DNA from: Gp6-AA40 sp035649635
Lineage (GTDB): Bacteria > Acidobacteriota > Vicinamibacteria > Vicinamibacterales > UBA2999
Assembly: GCA_035649635.1 (NCBI GenBank)
Contig: DASRJE010000209.1
Span: 22,488 to 86,487, forward strand
DNA: 64,000 nucleotides
Direction: 5' to 3'
Position 1 is the stretch's first letter; the number at the start of each line of letters is the position of its first letter. Made by a program: the position numbers and the translations under genes. The notes beneath the pieces are model-generated. The model saw nothing but the letters and a program-made list of their open reading frames with translations, made no database searches and had not been told where the DNA came from. Positions 51,836 through 60,832 of this stretch are shown piece after piece.

Positions 51836-51938
51836 CCGTGATTCCTCTTGTGAAGACGAGTGCGTACCGTGAGTGATTCGAGGCGCTGCGGAGCATATCG
51901 CGCGCGCCGTCAAAGTGAGACACACCTGATCGCGTGTA

Positions 51939-51967
51939 TTGACTAGCCGTTTCAGGGGCCCCAGAAT
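51939..51967 (+). promoter_or_regulatory. Candidate sigma-70 promoter of the second TonB receptor
   Basis: TTGACT (about 51939-51944) and CAGAAT (about 51962-51967) are separated by 17 bases, 51 bases upstream of the ATG at 52019. Positions may be off by one base. Confidence 0.5.
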
Positions 51968-52018
51968 CCGCCCGCCAAAACTAGTAGTCGGTTCTCGCGC
52001 CATCTGAAGGAGAAGTGT

Positions 52019-55000
52019 ATGCATTCCCTGAAGGGAATCTTGTCCGCGATCGCGTGTCTCGTGCTCCTCCCGGCGGCGGCATATGCGCAGGCATCCATTG
52101 CGGGTGTCGCGAGAGATACGTCTGGTGCAGTTCTGCCTGGCGTGACGGTCGAGGCGGCAAGCCCAGCGTTGATTGAAAAAGTCCGGTCGGTTGTGACCGA
52201 CGGGACGGGCCAGTACAAAGTCATCGATCTCCGCCCTGGCACGTATAGTGTGACGTTCACACTGACCGGATTCAACGCGTTCAAGCGAGAAGGCATCGAG
52301 CTGGCGGGAACGTTTACCGCCACGGTGAATGCCGAACTGCGGGTGGGAGCTCTCGAGGAGACGGTGACGGTGACCGGGGATTCGCCGATCGTCGACGTCC
52401 AAAGCGTGACTCAACAGCGCGTCCTGGACAAGGAAGTCCTCGACACGATTCCCGCGGGGAGGAACCAACACAATTTCGCCAATTTGATTCCCGGGATGGT
52501 CGGGCCTCTGGATTACGGCGGCACCAACAACCTCAATCTGAACACGATTACAGTCCACGGCAGCCGCGCGGATGACCAGCGCGTGATGGTGGACGGCATG
52601 TCAATCAGCGCCACTTCGGGCAACGGTCAGCTCAGCAACTTTATTCCCGACATGACCTCCACTCAGGAGGTGGCGGTCAGCTATTCGGCTGGATCGGCCG
52701 AACAGGCGTTCGGCGGCGTCCAGATGAACCTGATTCCGCGCGAAGGCGGAAACCAGTTCAAGGGATCCTTTTTCGCCACCGGTGCGAACGAGAGTTGGCA
52801 GTCGAGCAACTACACGGAGGAACTGAAGAATGCGGGACTGCTGACGCCCAATGCCCTCAAGGTGGTCTACGACGTGAACCCTGGCGTGGGCGGCCCGATC
52901 GTGAAGGACAAGGTGTGGTTCTACTCCGCCGCCCGCTGGCAAACGACGCAAAGCTACATCGCCGGCTTGTACATGAACAAGAACGCGGGCGACACGACCC
53001 GGTGGGACTACGAGCCCGATTACGACCGCCGGGCCTTCCAACCTCTGATTGAGAGAAGCGCCAACACGCGTCTGACGTGGCAGATCAGCCCGAGGAACAA
53101 GGTCGCCGGTTTCTACGAGCGTCAATATCGCGTGTGGGAGCAGCTGTCTCCGATCATCGCATACGAGTCGGCCACGAAGTACGACTTCCCCGAGAACGAA
53201 TTCATCACCGGCAGTTATACGACGCCGATCACCAACAAACTGTTGTTCGATGCGCGTGTCTCCGACATCATCCAGGGCTGGAAAGATCGGTACCCTGCAG
53301 GAGGAACCAGCCTGGAGTTTACCGAGCCACTCCCTGATGTATTCAAGACCTTGATTGCAGTGACGGAACAGGGAGGGCTAATCCCGGGTCTGCTCTATCG
53401 CGGCGCGGGCCAAACCGGCCTGGGGCCGTTCATCAGGGTGAAAGGGCATATCGCTTCCGCGCAGGCGTCGCTCTCGTACGTGACGGGCGCCCATGCGTTG
53501 AAGGTTGGCGTTCTTGATACGTTTGGCACGCGCCGTGAGGACTACACCAACATCGACGCCAACGTCCGATACCGCTTCAACAATGGCGTCCCGAACCTGA
53601 TCACCCAAGTGGCGACGCCCTACGGTTTCCGGAGCAACCTTGCCTCCGAACTCGGGGTGTACGCGCAGGACAAGTGGACGCTCAACCGGCTCACGCTCAA
53701 CGTGGGCGCGCGCTTCGACTATTTGAATATCGTTTTCCCCGAACAGAGCCTCGGGCCGGGCGGGCTCGTGCCCAATCGGAATATCACGTTTCCGGAAAAC
53801 GATTACCTGGGCTGGAGCGATATTTCACCACGGCTCGGGGCTGTCTACGACCTGTTCGGCAACGGGAAGACGGCCCTCAAGATCAACCTGGGCCGGTACG
53901 TCCTTGCCCAGCGTCTGACGAGCACCTACACGAACCTGGGCAATCCGGTCAACGCGATGGCCAACCTCGTTACGCGATCCTGGGACGACCGTCGGGGATT
54001 GGGCATCAACGGCGACTATATCCCGCAGTGCGATCTGGTCAATCCGTTGGCAAACGGGGAGTGCGGTACCATTAGCGATTTGCGGTTCGGCCAACCGATC
54101 CCGAGCACCGTGTCCGATCCGGCGATGCTGCACGGTTGGGGCAAGCGGCCGGACCAGTGGGAGTTCGAGGGAAGCGTCCAGCACGAGCTGCTGCCGCGGG
54201 TTGGCGTGGAGGTCGGCTACTTCCGTCGCTGGTATGGCAATTTCACGGTGACCGACAACCTGTTGGTGTCAGCGTCCGACTACACCCAGTTCAGCATCCC
54301 AGCGCCAGTCGATGATCGCCTGCCCGACGGCGGGGGGTACATGGTCGACGACCTCTATAACCTCAACCCGGACAAAGTCGGTCAGGTCAATAATCTCTTC
54401 ACCCTGGCCAGCAACTACGGGGACTACAACGAGAGCTGGAACGGTGTGGATGTCAACTTGAACGTGAGGTTCGGAGCGGGAACGATCCTGCAGGGCGGGT
54501 TGAGCACGGGCCGCACCTCGTTGGACGTCTGCGACATTCGTGCGAAACTGCCTGAGCTGACAGTGACGGCTCCGTTCGTTGTCGGCCCGACGTCGCCCGT
54601 CTGCCACGTCGACAGCAACTTCCTCACCCAGGTGAAGTTCCTCGGCACCTATTTAGTGCCGAAAGTGGACGTCCAGGTCGCCGCGACGTTCCGGAGTTTG
54701 CCAGGGCCGGGCATTTCGGCGAACTACATCGCAACGAACGCTGTGACATTTCCTTCGCTCGGTCGTCCGCTTTCGGGCGGCGCTGCCAACGTGACGGTGA
54801 ATCTGGTGGATCCAGGCGCGATGAACGGCGAGCAGACGAACCTCCTCGATCTGCGCTTCTCGAAGATCCTCAGATTCAGCAAGTACCGAACGTCCCTGAA
54901 TCTCGACCTGGCGAACGCGTTGAATTCGAGCGGGATCACATCACTTAACAACAACTACTCAGCCTGGCAGGTACCGACCGGTATTCACCTGGCCCGCATC

Positions 55001-55030
55001 GCGAAAATCAGCGCGAACTTTGACTTCTGA
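52019..55030 (+). CDS. Oar-like TonB-dependent receptor, second copy
   Basis: The 1003-residue protein has a signal peptide (AIACLVLLPAAAYAQ) and a CarboxypepD_reg domain (ARDTSGAVLPGVTVEAASP...GTYSVTFTLTGF). A plug with TITVHGSRADDQRVMVDG follows, then a beta-barrel ending K-I-S-A-N-F-D-F. GGAG precedes ATG 52019. It is followed by a palindrome and a Tat-type amidohydrolase, cytochrome and lipocalin-like protein. Paralogue of 25578-28556. Likely substrate class: amide- or ring-containing compounds, inferred only from the amidohydrolase. Confidence 0.9.
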   Translation: MHSLKGILSAIACLVLLPAAAYAQASIAGVARDTSGAVLPGVTVEAASPALIEKVRSVVTDGTGQYKVIDLRPGTYSVTFTLTGFNAFKREGIELAGTFTATVNAELRVGALEETVTVTGDSPIVDVQSVTQQRVLDKEVLDTIPAGRNQHNFANLIPGMVGPLDYGGTNNLNLNTITVHGSRADDQRVMVDGMSISATSGNGQLSNFIPDMTSTQEVAVSYSAGSAEQAFGGVQMNLIPREGGNQFKGSFFATGANESWQSSNYTEELKNAGLLTPNALKVVYDVNPGVGGPIVKDKVWFYSAARWQTTQSYIAGLYMNKNAGDTTRWDYEPDYDRRAFQPLIERSANTRLTWQISPRNKVAGFYERQYRVWEQLSPIIAYESATKYDFPENEFITGSYTTPITNKLLFDARVSDIIQGWKDRYPAGGTSLEFTEPLPDVFKTLIAVTEQGGLIPGLLYRGAGQTGLGPFIRVKGHIASAQASLSYVTGAHALKVGVLDTFGTRREDYTNIDANVRYRFNNGVPNLITQVATPYGFRSNLASELGVYAQDKWTLNRLTLNVGARFDYLNIVFPEQSLGPGGLVPNRNITFPENDYLGWSDISPRLGAVYDLFGNGKTALKINLGRYVLAQRLTSTYTNLGNPVNAMANLVTRSWDDRRGLGINGDYIPQCDLVNPLANGECGTISDLRFGQPIPSTVSDPAMLHGWGKRPDQWEFEGSVQHELLPRVGVEVGYFRRWYGNFTVTDNLLVSASDYTQFSIPAPVDDRLPDGGGYMVDDLYNLNPDKVGQVNNLFTLASNYGDYNESWNGVDVNLNVRFGAGTILQGGLSTGRTSLDVCDIRAKLPELTVTAPFVVGPTSPVCHVDSNFLTQVKFLGTYLVPKVDVQVAATFRSLPGPGISANYIATNAVTFPSLGRPLSGGAANVTVNLVDPGAMNGEQTNLLDLRFSKILRFSKYRTSLNLDLANALNSSGITSLNNNYSAWQVPTGIHLARIAKISANFDF

Positions 55031-55055
55031 TACAGGACGAGGGGATGACGGTAGT

Positions 55056-55129
55056 CAACTCCCAATTCCCAACTTCCAATTCCCAAACGCCATGTTGTTT
55101 GGGGGTTGGGAGTTGGAAGTTGGGTATTA
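55056..55129. repeat. Long imperfect inverted repeat of CCCAA/TTGGG units
   Basis: The left arm (about 55056-55088, repeats of CAATTCCCAA/CAACTTCC) pairs imperfectly with the right arm (about 55097-55129, GTTTGGGGGTTGGGAGTTGG). The left arm itself is a run of CCCAA-type units. It fills most of the 118-bp gap between the TonB receptor and the amidohydrolase. Same family as the arms at 8497-8505 and 8529-8537. Confidence 0.7.
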
Positions 55130-55148
55130 ATGCCGTGGAGGTCTGCAC

Positions 55149-56453
55149 ATGTCACGCTCGAGTCGCCGCGCTTTTCTTGGCACGCTCGGAGCAGCTGCGG
55201 CTGCTCTTCCGGAGCTCGGCTCTCAATCGATTCGCTTCGGAGCTGACCTATCTGCGGCAGCACCCGCAGCCGGCCAGGCGGCGGCTTCCTACGATCTGCT
55301 GATCAGGGGCGGCCGCGTCATCGACGCCTCGCAGAATCTGGCCGCGGAGCGTGATGTCGCCATCGCCAACGGAAAGATCGCTGCCGTTGCCGCGAACATT
55401 CCAGCCGCCAGCGCCAAGGAAGTGTTCGACGCTCGCGGAAAGCTGGTGACGCCAGGGCTGATCAATGTGCACGCGCACCTTTACCGGTACGGGAACACCA
55501 TTACGGTGGATCCGGACGGTGTCGGATTTCCAGCTGGGGTCACAACGGCCATTGACGCAGGATCTTCTGGCGCGAACACCTTCCTCGGATTCCGAAAGTA
55601 CGTCATCGACCGGCAGCCGCTTCGCATCTACGCGATGTTGAATGTCGCGATCATCGGGAATTACGGCAACGAGCTGTACCTCAACATGAGCGTCATCAAC
55701 GCCAAATCGGCCGTCCGCATCATCAACGAGCACAAGGATCGCATCGTCGGGATCAAGGTTCGTATCAACGGGAAGCATGACGAGCTCGAGCATGACCTGG
55801 AAGTGTTGAAGCGGGCGCGATCGGCAGCCGACGAGACGGGGTTGCCGATCATGATGCATTGGACGACCGAGCGGGATCTGCTGGCGCTCCTGAAACGTGG
55901 TGACATTCTCACCCATCCCTTCAACATTCCGAACGGGAACCAGGACAACCTGTTTGGCGGCAAGCCGGGCGCAGTGCTGCCGCAGATTCTGGAGCTCAAG
56001 GACCGCGGCATCTTTACGGATGGTCAGGCCGGCACTTCGCACCATCTCTGGGAAAACTCCGAGAAAGCGTTCAGCCAGGGCTGGTCCCCCGATTTGATTT
56101 CAACGGATATCGGTGCGCAGACTCCGCAGACGCCGAACGGTCAGATGCTTCCATGGGTCATGACGCAGTACCTGCACCTCGGCCTCACCGTCGAACAGGT
56201 CATCGAGCGCGTCACGCTGACGCCGACGAAGATCTTCAAGTTCCCGGAAAAGCACGGGACACTGGAAACCGGCGTGGCCGCCGACGTGAGCGTCCTCGAT
56301 CTTCAGGAAGGAAGCTTCGAGCTCATCGACCAACAGATGAACAAGCGCACCGCTAAACGGAAGTTCGTGCCCGTAGCCGTGGTGCATGGCGGTACGCTCA
56401 TGAAGATCGATCCCGCCATTCACCAGGGGATGTACGCTGGCGTGAAGATCTAG
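55149..56453 (+). CDS. Tat-exported amidohydrolase/deacetylase-family metallohydrolase
   Basis: The 434-residue protein has a twin-arginine signal (SRRAFLGTLGAAAAAL) and an amidohydrolase fold: H108-x-H110 (NVHAHLYRYG), K in GIKVRING as the carboxylated bridging lysine candidate, IMMHWTTERD, DILTHPFN and LISTDIGAQ. The overall pattern matches the amidohydrolase/deacetylase family related to dihydroorotase. Tat export suggests a metal loaded in the cytoplasm. It is followed within 3 bp by the cytochrome gene. Substrate unknown. Confidence 0.87.
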   Translation: MSRSSRRAFLGTLGAAAAALPELGSQSIRFGADLSAAAPAAGQAAASYDLLIRGGRVIDASQNLAAERDVAIANGKIAAVAANIPAASAKEVFDARGKLVTPGLINVHAHLYRYGNTITVDPDGVGFPAGVTTAIDAGSSGANTFLGFRKYVIDRQPLRIYAMLNVAIIGNYGNELYLNMSVINAKSAVRIINEHKDRIVGIKVRINGKHDELEHDLEVLKRARSAADETGLPIMMHWTTERDLLALLKRGDILTHPFNIPNGNQDNLFGGKPGAVLPQILELKDRGIFTDGQAGTSHHLWENSEKAFSQGWSPDLISTDIGAQTPQTPNGQMLPWVMTQYLHLGLTVEQVIERVTLTPTKIFKFPEKHGTLETGVAADVSVLDLQEGSFELIDQQMNKRTAKRKFVPVAVVHGGTLMKIDPAIHQGMYAGVKI

Positions 56454-56456
56454 CAG

Positions 56457-57182
56457 GTGCAGCGATACCTGATAGCCGTCATCGTGATCGCCGCGAGCTT
56501 TGTGACAGTGCTCGCCCAGAGTTCCACCAGCGTGCTTGACGGTGTGTACACGCATGCGCAGGCCGAGCGTGGCGAGGCCGTCTATTCGGCTTCGTGTGTC
56601 GGCTGTCATGAAGGGCAGGATGCGGATGGACCGGAGCTGACCGGAAGAGCGTTTCTGGATCGGTGGCGTGAAGACAAGCTCGAACCGTTGTTCGCATTCA
56701 TCAAGACCACCATGCCCGGCAACGCCCCCGGCAGTCTCGACGATCGCGCCTACGCAGACATCATCGCCTTCATTCTCGAGGCCAACGGTCTTCCTGCCGG
56801 CAACAGTGAATTGAGCTCCGATGTGGTCGGCGGCATCCAGTTGGTTGGTCCAGAGGGACCTCGTCCTCTATCCAACCTCACCATCGTTCGTGCAGTCGGC
56901 TGTCTCAGCGCTGAGGCGAACAACACGTGGGCCCTGGTCAGGGCCGGCAATCTGCGCCCGGTGAGAGCTCGGATCGTTGACGGGACCACGCCGGAAGAAC
57001 TGAAAGTGTCGGCGGCACAACCGCTCGGCTCACAGACCTTTCCGCTTCTGAGCGTCACCCAACACGGCGCATCGTACGCGGGACATAAGGTGCAAGTGAA
57101 GGGTGTGCTGACGAGGCAGAACACGTCTGAGCGGATCAATGTCATGTCGCTCGAGTCGGTGGCCCCGATGTGTGGCGGGTGA
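56457..57182 (+). CDS. Single-heme c-type cytochrome with extra C-terminal domain
   Basis: The 241-residue protein starts at GTG 56457, three bases after the amidohydrolase stop. It has a signal peptide (LIAVIVIAASFVTVLA) and one heme motif C-V-G-C-H near residue 48. TTMPGNAPGSL offers an axial methionine. A C-terminal beta-rich region follows of unknown fold (GCLSAEANNTWALVRAGNLRPVRAR; SYAGHKVQVKGVLTR), which resembles an OB-like/carrier domain. Translation is probably coupled to the hydrolase. Next gene starts 4 bp after its stop. Confidence 0.8.
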   Translation: MQRYLIAVIVIAASFVTVLAQSSTSVLDGVYTHAQAERGEAVYSASCVGCHEGQDADGPELTGRAFLDRWREDKLEPLFAFIKTTMPGNAPGSLDDRAYADIIAFILEANGLPAGNSELSSDVVGGIQLVGPEGPRPLSNLTIVRAVGCLSAEANNTWALVRAGNLRPVRARIVDGTTPEELKVSAAQPLGSQTFPLLSVTQHGASYAGHKVQVKGVLTRQNTSERINVMSLESVAPMCGG

Positions 57183-57186
57183 GCGG

Positions 57187-58179
57187 ATGCGGGCTTTTAT
57201 CTTCTCGTTCTTCCTTGCCATCGTCGCACTCGTCGCGACACATGACGTCTCCGCACCCGCCTTCGCCCAGGCTACGGCGGACAAGCTCGATCCGGCGGCG
57301 GTTCGCGCGGCGAACAATCGATTCGCCGGAGTCTGGAAACTGGTCGGTGAGGAAACCCGTGATGCGAAAGGCGAGGTCGTTCCGCGGGGTCCCAACGTCA
57401 ACAGCGGTGGCCGTGTTGGCTACATCGTGTATGACCCGGTCGGCTACATGTCGGTGAACCTTGCGTGGCCTTCACGGGCGGAGCTTGCGGGGCGTCAACC
57501 GACGCCGGATGAAGCGCGGGTCGCGATGAGCACGTACAACTCGTACTGGGGGTCGTTCGCGGTGAACGAGGCCAGCAGCGTCGTAACGCATCAGACATTC
57601 GGTGCGCTCAGCCCTGGGTTCTCCGGAACCAATCAGGAGCGGAAGTTCACGATTGCCGGGAACCGGCTGACACTGCGACCACCGACTGCCGCAAACGGGG
57701 ATCAGCGGGCCTTGACCTGGGAACGCGTGCCCGACTTGCCGAACCTGACGCCGACGCATCGGAAGTTGATCGGCTTCTGGAAACTGGTCTCATTCGAGCG
57801 CCGCAACGCGAAGGGCGACCTGTTGTTGTCGTATCCCGGTCAGACGGGATTCCTTGTTTACACGGCGTCGGGGCACGTGATGGTGCACATGATGCAGCCG
57901 TACCGCCGGCGAAATGTGGGGCCGTCTCCCACGCCGGAAGAGACCATGGCCACGTATCGGAGTTACACGAGCTATTTCGGGCCGTACACCGTCAATGAGT
58001 CCGAACAGTACGTCGTCCACCACATCGCCAGCGCGTTCAATTCGGGCAGGGTGGGGACCGACTTTCAACGGTTCCTCGAGTTTCCGGGGAAGCGACTGAT
58101 CTTGAAGCCGCCGGTGACGAAAAACAGCGACGGCGAAGAGGTGCGGACGACAATCACGTGGGAACGGTTAAGTGACTGA
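57187..58179 (+). CDS. Exported tandem lipocalin-like protein
   Basis: The 330-residue protein has a signal peptide (IFSFFLAIVALVATHDVSA) and two lipocalin-like (Lipocalin_5-type) domains, about 47-190 and 198-330. Each begins F-A-G-V-W-K-L-V or IGFWKLVSFERRNAKGD and contains G-Y-I-V-Y-D/G-F-L-V-Y-T plus TYNSYWGSFAVNE/TYRSYTSYFGPYTVNE. The duplication is clear. The boundary of the signal (PAFAQATADK) is encoded by a dispersed repeat (57256-57286). Fourth gene of the TonB receptor operon. Small hydrophobic ligand binding is likely; substrate unknown. Confidence 0.85.
   Translation: MRAFIFSFFLAIVALVATHDVSAPAFAQATADKLDPAAVRAANNRFAGVWKLVGEETRDAKGEVVPRGPNVNSGGRVGYIVYDPVGYMSVNLAWPSRAELAGRQPTPDEARVAMSTYNSYWGSFAVNEASSVVTHQTFGALSPGFSGTNQERKFTIAGNRLTLRPPTAANGDQRALTWERVPDLPNLTPTHRKLIGFWKLVSFERRNAKGDLLLSYPGQTGFLVYTASGHVMVHMMQPYRRRNVGPSPTPEETMATYRSYTSYFGPYTVNESEQYVVHHIASAFNSGRVGTDFQRFLEFPGKRLILKPPVTKNSDGEEVRTTITWERLSD
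57256..57286 (+). repeat. Dispersed repeat, copy B, in the lipocalin-like gene
   Basis: 27 of 31 bases match 5561-5591, in the same translation frame. It lies at the signal peptide/mature junction. Partly palindromic (CCGCC..GGCGG). Confidence 0.55.
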
Positions 58180-58204
58180 CTTGCCCCGTCGGTGGCGATC
58201 GTAG

Positions 58205-58230
58205 GCCGGGTCCTGATGTGTGGACCCGGC
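58205..58230. terminator. Hairpin after the lipocalin-like gene
   Basis: GCCGGGTCC (58205-58213), 8-base loop, GGACCCGGC (58222-58230), 25 bases after the stop. Same family as the GGGTCT/AGACCC palindromes at 3102-3163. It may separate this operon from the DUF1592 operon. Confidence 0.55.
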
Positions 58231-58333
58231 GTGGATCTCAAAGGGCCATTACACGCGAATAGGTGGGTTGACCACCCCGAAAGGCGAACCCTAAGATCAC
58301 CCGCGGAAGACAAGGATGTTGAGAAAGGCAGGC

Positions 58334-60814
58334 ATGTCCAACAGGTTCCTCATCTGCGGCTTCCTGGCATTTCTGGCAGTTGCGGTCGTCTCTGGCCAGG
58401 GCCCTCAGCCGTCCGCCCCCGCGCCTCGCGGCCCGACAGCGGACAAGAACGCGACCGCGCAGCGGGCGGTGCTCGACAAATACTGCGTCGGGTGTCACAA
58501 CGCGCGCGTGAAAGCCGGGAGCCTGCTTCTCGACCAGCTCGACCTGTCGCGGCTGGCAGACCAGGCGTCGATTGGCGAGAAAGTGGCGCTGAAGCTGCGC
58601 GCCGGAATGATGCCGCCGCTTGGAGCACCGCGACCGGATCGGCCCACGCTCGAAGGCCTCATCACGTGGATGGAGAACGAGCTGGACCGCCATGCCGTCG
58701 CGAACCTGGCTGCGCCAGGAATTCATCGTCTCAATAGGACGGAGTACCAGTACGTCATTCGCGATCTCATCGGACTGAAGATCGATCCTGCGAGATTCCT
58801 GCCTTCCGACAATTCAACCCACGGCTTCGACAACATCGCTGGCGCGTTGACCATGTCGCCGGCGCTGATGGAGGCGTATCTCTCTGCGGCGGGCAAGATC
58901 AGCCGCCTGGCTATGGCGTCGAATACCGCGCCCACGTTCGTCGAGTTCAATGTCGCCGACGACGCCACGCAGAACTACCACGTCGAGGGGCTGCCGTTCG
59001 GCACACGTGGCGGCACGCTGATCGAGCACGAGTTTCCCGCCGACGGTGAGTACGTCTTCAGAATCGTTCCCATCTTCGAAGGCAACATGGGACAGGCCAA
59101 CGACCCGTTCGGCCAGATCCAGGGCGAACGCCTGGCAGTCACGATCGATGGCCAGCAGGTGAAGTTGTTCGACTGGGACAAAGAGATAAAGGGCACACCG
59201 CGTTCGGGCGTGCCCACGCCTCCTGTCCCCGTGAAGGCTGGTCTGCACAAAGTCGGCGTCACGTTCCTGGCGTCCAACTACGCGCCCGACAACAACATCA
59301 ACAACGTCTTTCTGCGCTCGACGATCGAAACCGGTGGCATTCCCGGTTATCTGTTTTTTCCCCACGTGGGGAAGGTGCGGATCGAAGGGCCTTCGAACGC
59401 GAGCCGCGCCTCCGACACGCCGAGCCGCCAGAAGATCTTGACGTGCCGGCCCCCGGCCCTTCGGCAAGCTCAGGGCCGTCCCGAGCCGGGTCGAGGGACG
59501 GCGGGCTCGGGCCCCCGTCAGGAAGAGGCTTGTGCGCGAACAATTCTGTCGACTCTGGCGCGCCGCGCCTTCCGCCGGCCGGCGACTCCCGCTGACGTCA
59601 ACACGCTCATGGAGTTCTATGCCTCGGGCCGAAGCAGTGGCACCTTCGATGACGGCATCGAAAAGGCGCTGCGACGCCTGCTCGCGGATCCGGAATTCGT
59701 CTATCGACGCGAGATAGCCCCCGCGAGTGTTTCAGCGGGCGGCGCCTATCGCATCAGTGACCTTGCTCTGGCATCGAGGTTGTCGTTCTTCATCTGGAGC
59801 AGCATGCCCGACGACGAGCTGCTGACCCTTGCGGAACAAGGACGGCTGCGCGAGCCGGCGACCCTCGAGAAGCAGGTGCGCCGGCTGGTCGCCGATCCCA
59901 AGTCGGCGGCGCTCACCGATAACTTCACTGGCCAGTGGCTGAACCTGCGAGCGCTGACCACGATTGCGCCGAATCCCAACGTCTATCCGGATTTCGACGA
60001 CAACTTACGACAAGCGTTTCGCCAGGAGGTCGAGCTCTGGTTCGACAGCATCGTTCGCGAGGACCGCAGCGTCCTGGAACTGTTGAACTCGGACTACACG
60101 TTCGTCGACGAACGGCTCGCGACGCATTACGGGATCCCGAACGTCTACGGCAGCCGGTTCCGGCGCATCACTCTTGGCCCTGACCTCGACATGCGGCGTG
60201 GGCTGCTCGGAAAAGGCGCCTTCATGAGCGTGACGTCGCAGGCCACGAGAACCTCGCCTGTCACGCGCGGCAAGGTGTTCCTCGAAACGTTCCTCGGCGT
60301 GAGTCCTCCGTCCCCGCCGCCCGTCGTGCCCATGATCAAGCCTCCGGTGCAGGACAACACGGGCAACGCGAAGGAACCGACCATGCGCGAACGCATGGCA
60401 ATGCATCATGTGAACCCGACGTGTTCGAGTTGTCATAGCTTGTTCGAGCCAATCGGCCTCGCGCTCGAGAACTTCGATGGGATCGGCGCGTGGCGGCTCA
60501 AGGACGAAGGCCAGGCGATCGACGCCAGCGGAGTGCTCGCGAACGGGACGAAGATTGATGGGGTGGCGAGCCTGCGGGACGTTCTGATGCAGAACAAGGA
60601 GCAGTTCGTGCGCGTCGTGGCGGAAAAGCTGCTCACTTACGCTCTCGGTCGTGGAGTGGAGGATCAGGACATGCCCCTGGTCCGGTCGATCGTTCGCGAC
60701 GCGGCCGGTGGCAACTATCGCTTTTCAACGCTCGTGCTGAGCATCGTCAAGAGCGCGCCATTCCAGAACAACATCAAGGGCGCGGAGGTCGCGCGGCAAA
60801 CGGCCGTTCGCTGA
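58334..60814 (+). CDS. Planctomycete-type multidomain cytochrome (DUF1587/1592/1588/1585)
   Basis: The 826-residue exported protein has a signal peptide (FLICGFLAFLAVAVVSGQ) and a heme motif C51-V-G-C-H55. DUF1587 (IHRLNRTEYQYVIRDLIGL) is followed by a carbohydrate-binding-like beta region and DUF1595/1592 (RRAFRRPATPADVNTL; SRLSFFIWSSMPDDELL). DUF1588 with RRGLLGKGAFMSVTS and a second motif C697-S-S-C-H701 precedes C-terminal DUF1585 (FRVVAEKLLTYALGRG-type; VRVVAEKLLTYALGRG). About 20 residues (373-395) are encoded by an inserted palindromic repeat. It is the first gene of a tri-gene unit with DUF1552 and ankyrin genes. Function unproven. ATG 58334 has AAAGG upstream; ATG 58316 is the alternative. 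Confidence 0.9.
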   Translation: MSNRFLICGFLAFLAVAVVSGQGPQPSAPAPRGPTADKNATAQRAVLDKYCVGCHNARVKAGSLLLDQLDLSRLADQASIGEKVALKLRAGMMPPLGAPRPDRPTLEGLITWMENELDRHAVANLAAPGIHRLNRTEYQYVIRDLIGLKIDPARFLPSDNSTHGFDNIAGALTMSPALMEAYLSAAGKISRLAMASNTAPTFVEFNVADDATQNYHVEGLPFGTRGGTLIEHEFPADGEYVFRIVPIFEGNMGQANDPFGQIQGERLAVTIDGQQVKLFDWDKEIKGTPRSGVPTPPVPVKAGLHKVGVTFLASNYAPDNNINNVFLRSTIETGGIPGYLFFPHVGKVRIEGPSNASRASDTPSRQKILTCRPPALRQAQGRPEPGRGTAGSGPRQEEACARTILSTLARRAFRRPATPADVNTLMEFYASGRSSGTFDDGIEKALRRLLADPEFVYRREIAPASVSAGGAYRISDLALASRLSFFIWSSMPDDELLTLAEQGRLREPATLEKQVRRLVADPKSAALTDNFTGQWLNLRALTTIAPNPNVYPDFDDNLRQAFRQEVELWFDSIVREDRSVLELLNSDYTFVDERLATHYGIPNVYGSRFRRITLGPDLDMRRGLLGKGAFMSVTSQATRTSPVTRGKVFLETFLGVSPPSPPPVVPMIKPPVQDNTGNAKEPTMRERMAMHHVNPTCSSCHSLFEPIGLALENFDGIGAWRLKDEGQAIDASGVLANGTKIDGVASLRDVLMQNKEQFVRVVAEKLLTYALGRGVEDQDMPLVRSIVRDAAGGNYRFSTLVLSIVKSAPFQNNIKGAEVARQTAVR
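59452..59516 (+). repeat. Palindromic repeat inserted in frame in the DUF1592 gene
   Basis: Encodes LRQAQGRPEPGRG and flanks, a well-known translated form of a dispersed bacterial palindrome, between CRPP and EEACARTILS of the DUF1592 protein. Inner arms GCCGTCCC (59475-59482) and GGGACGGC (59495-59502) form an 8-bp stem. The reading frame is kept. Confidence 0.8.
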
Positions 60815-60832
60815 GCCGCGAAAGAGGAAACC

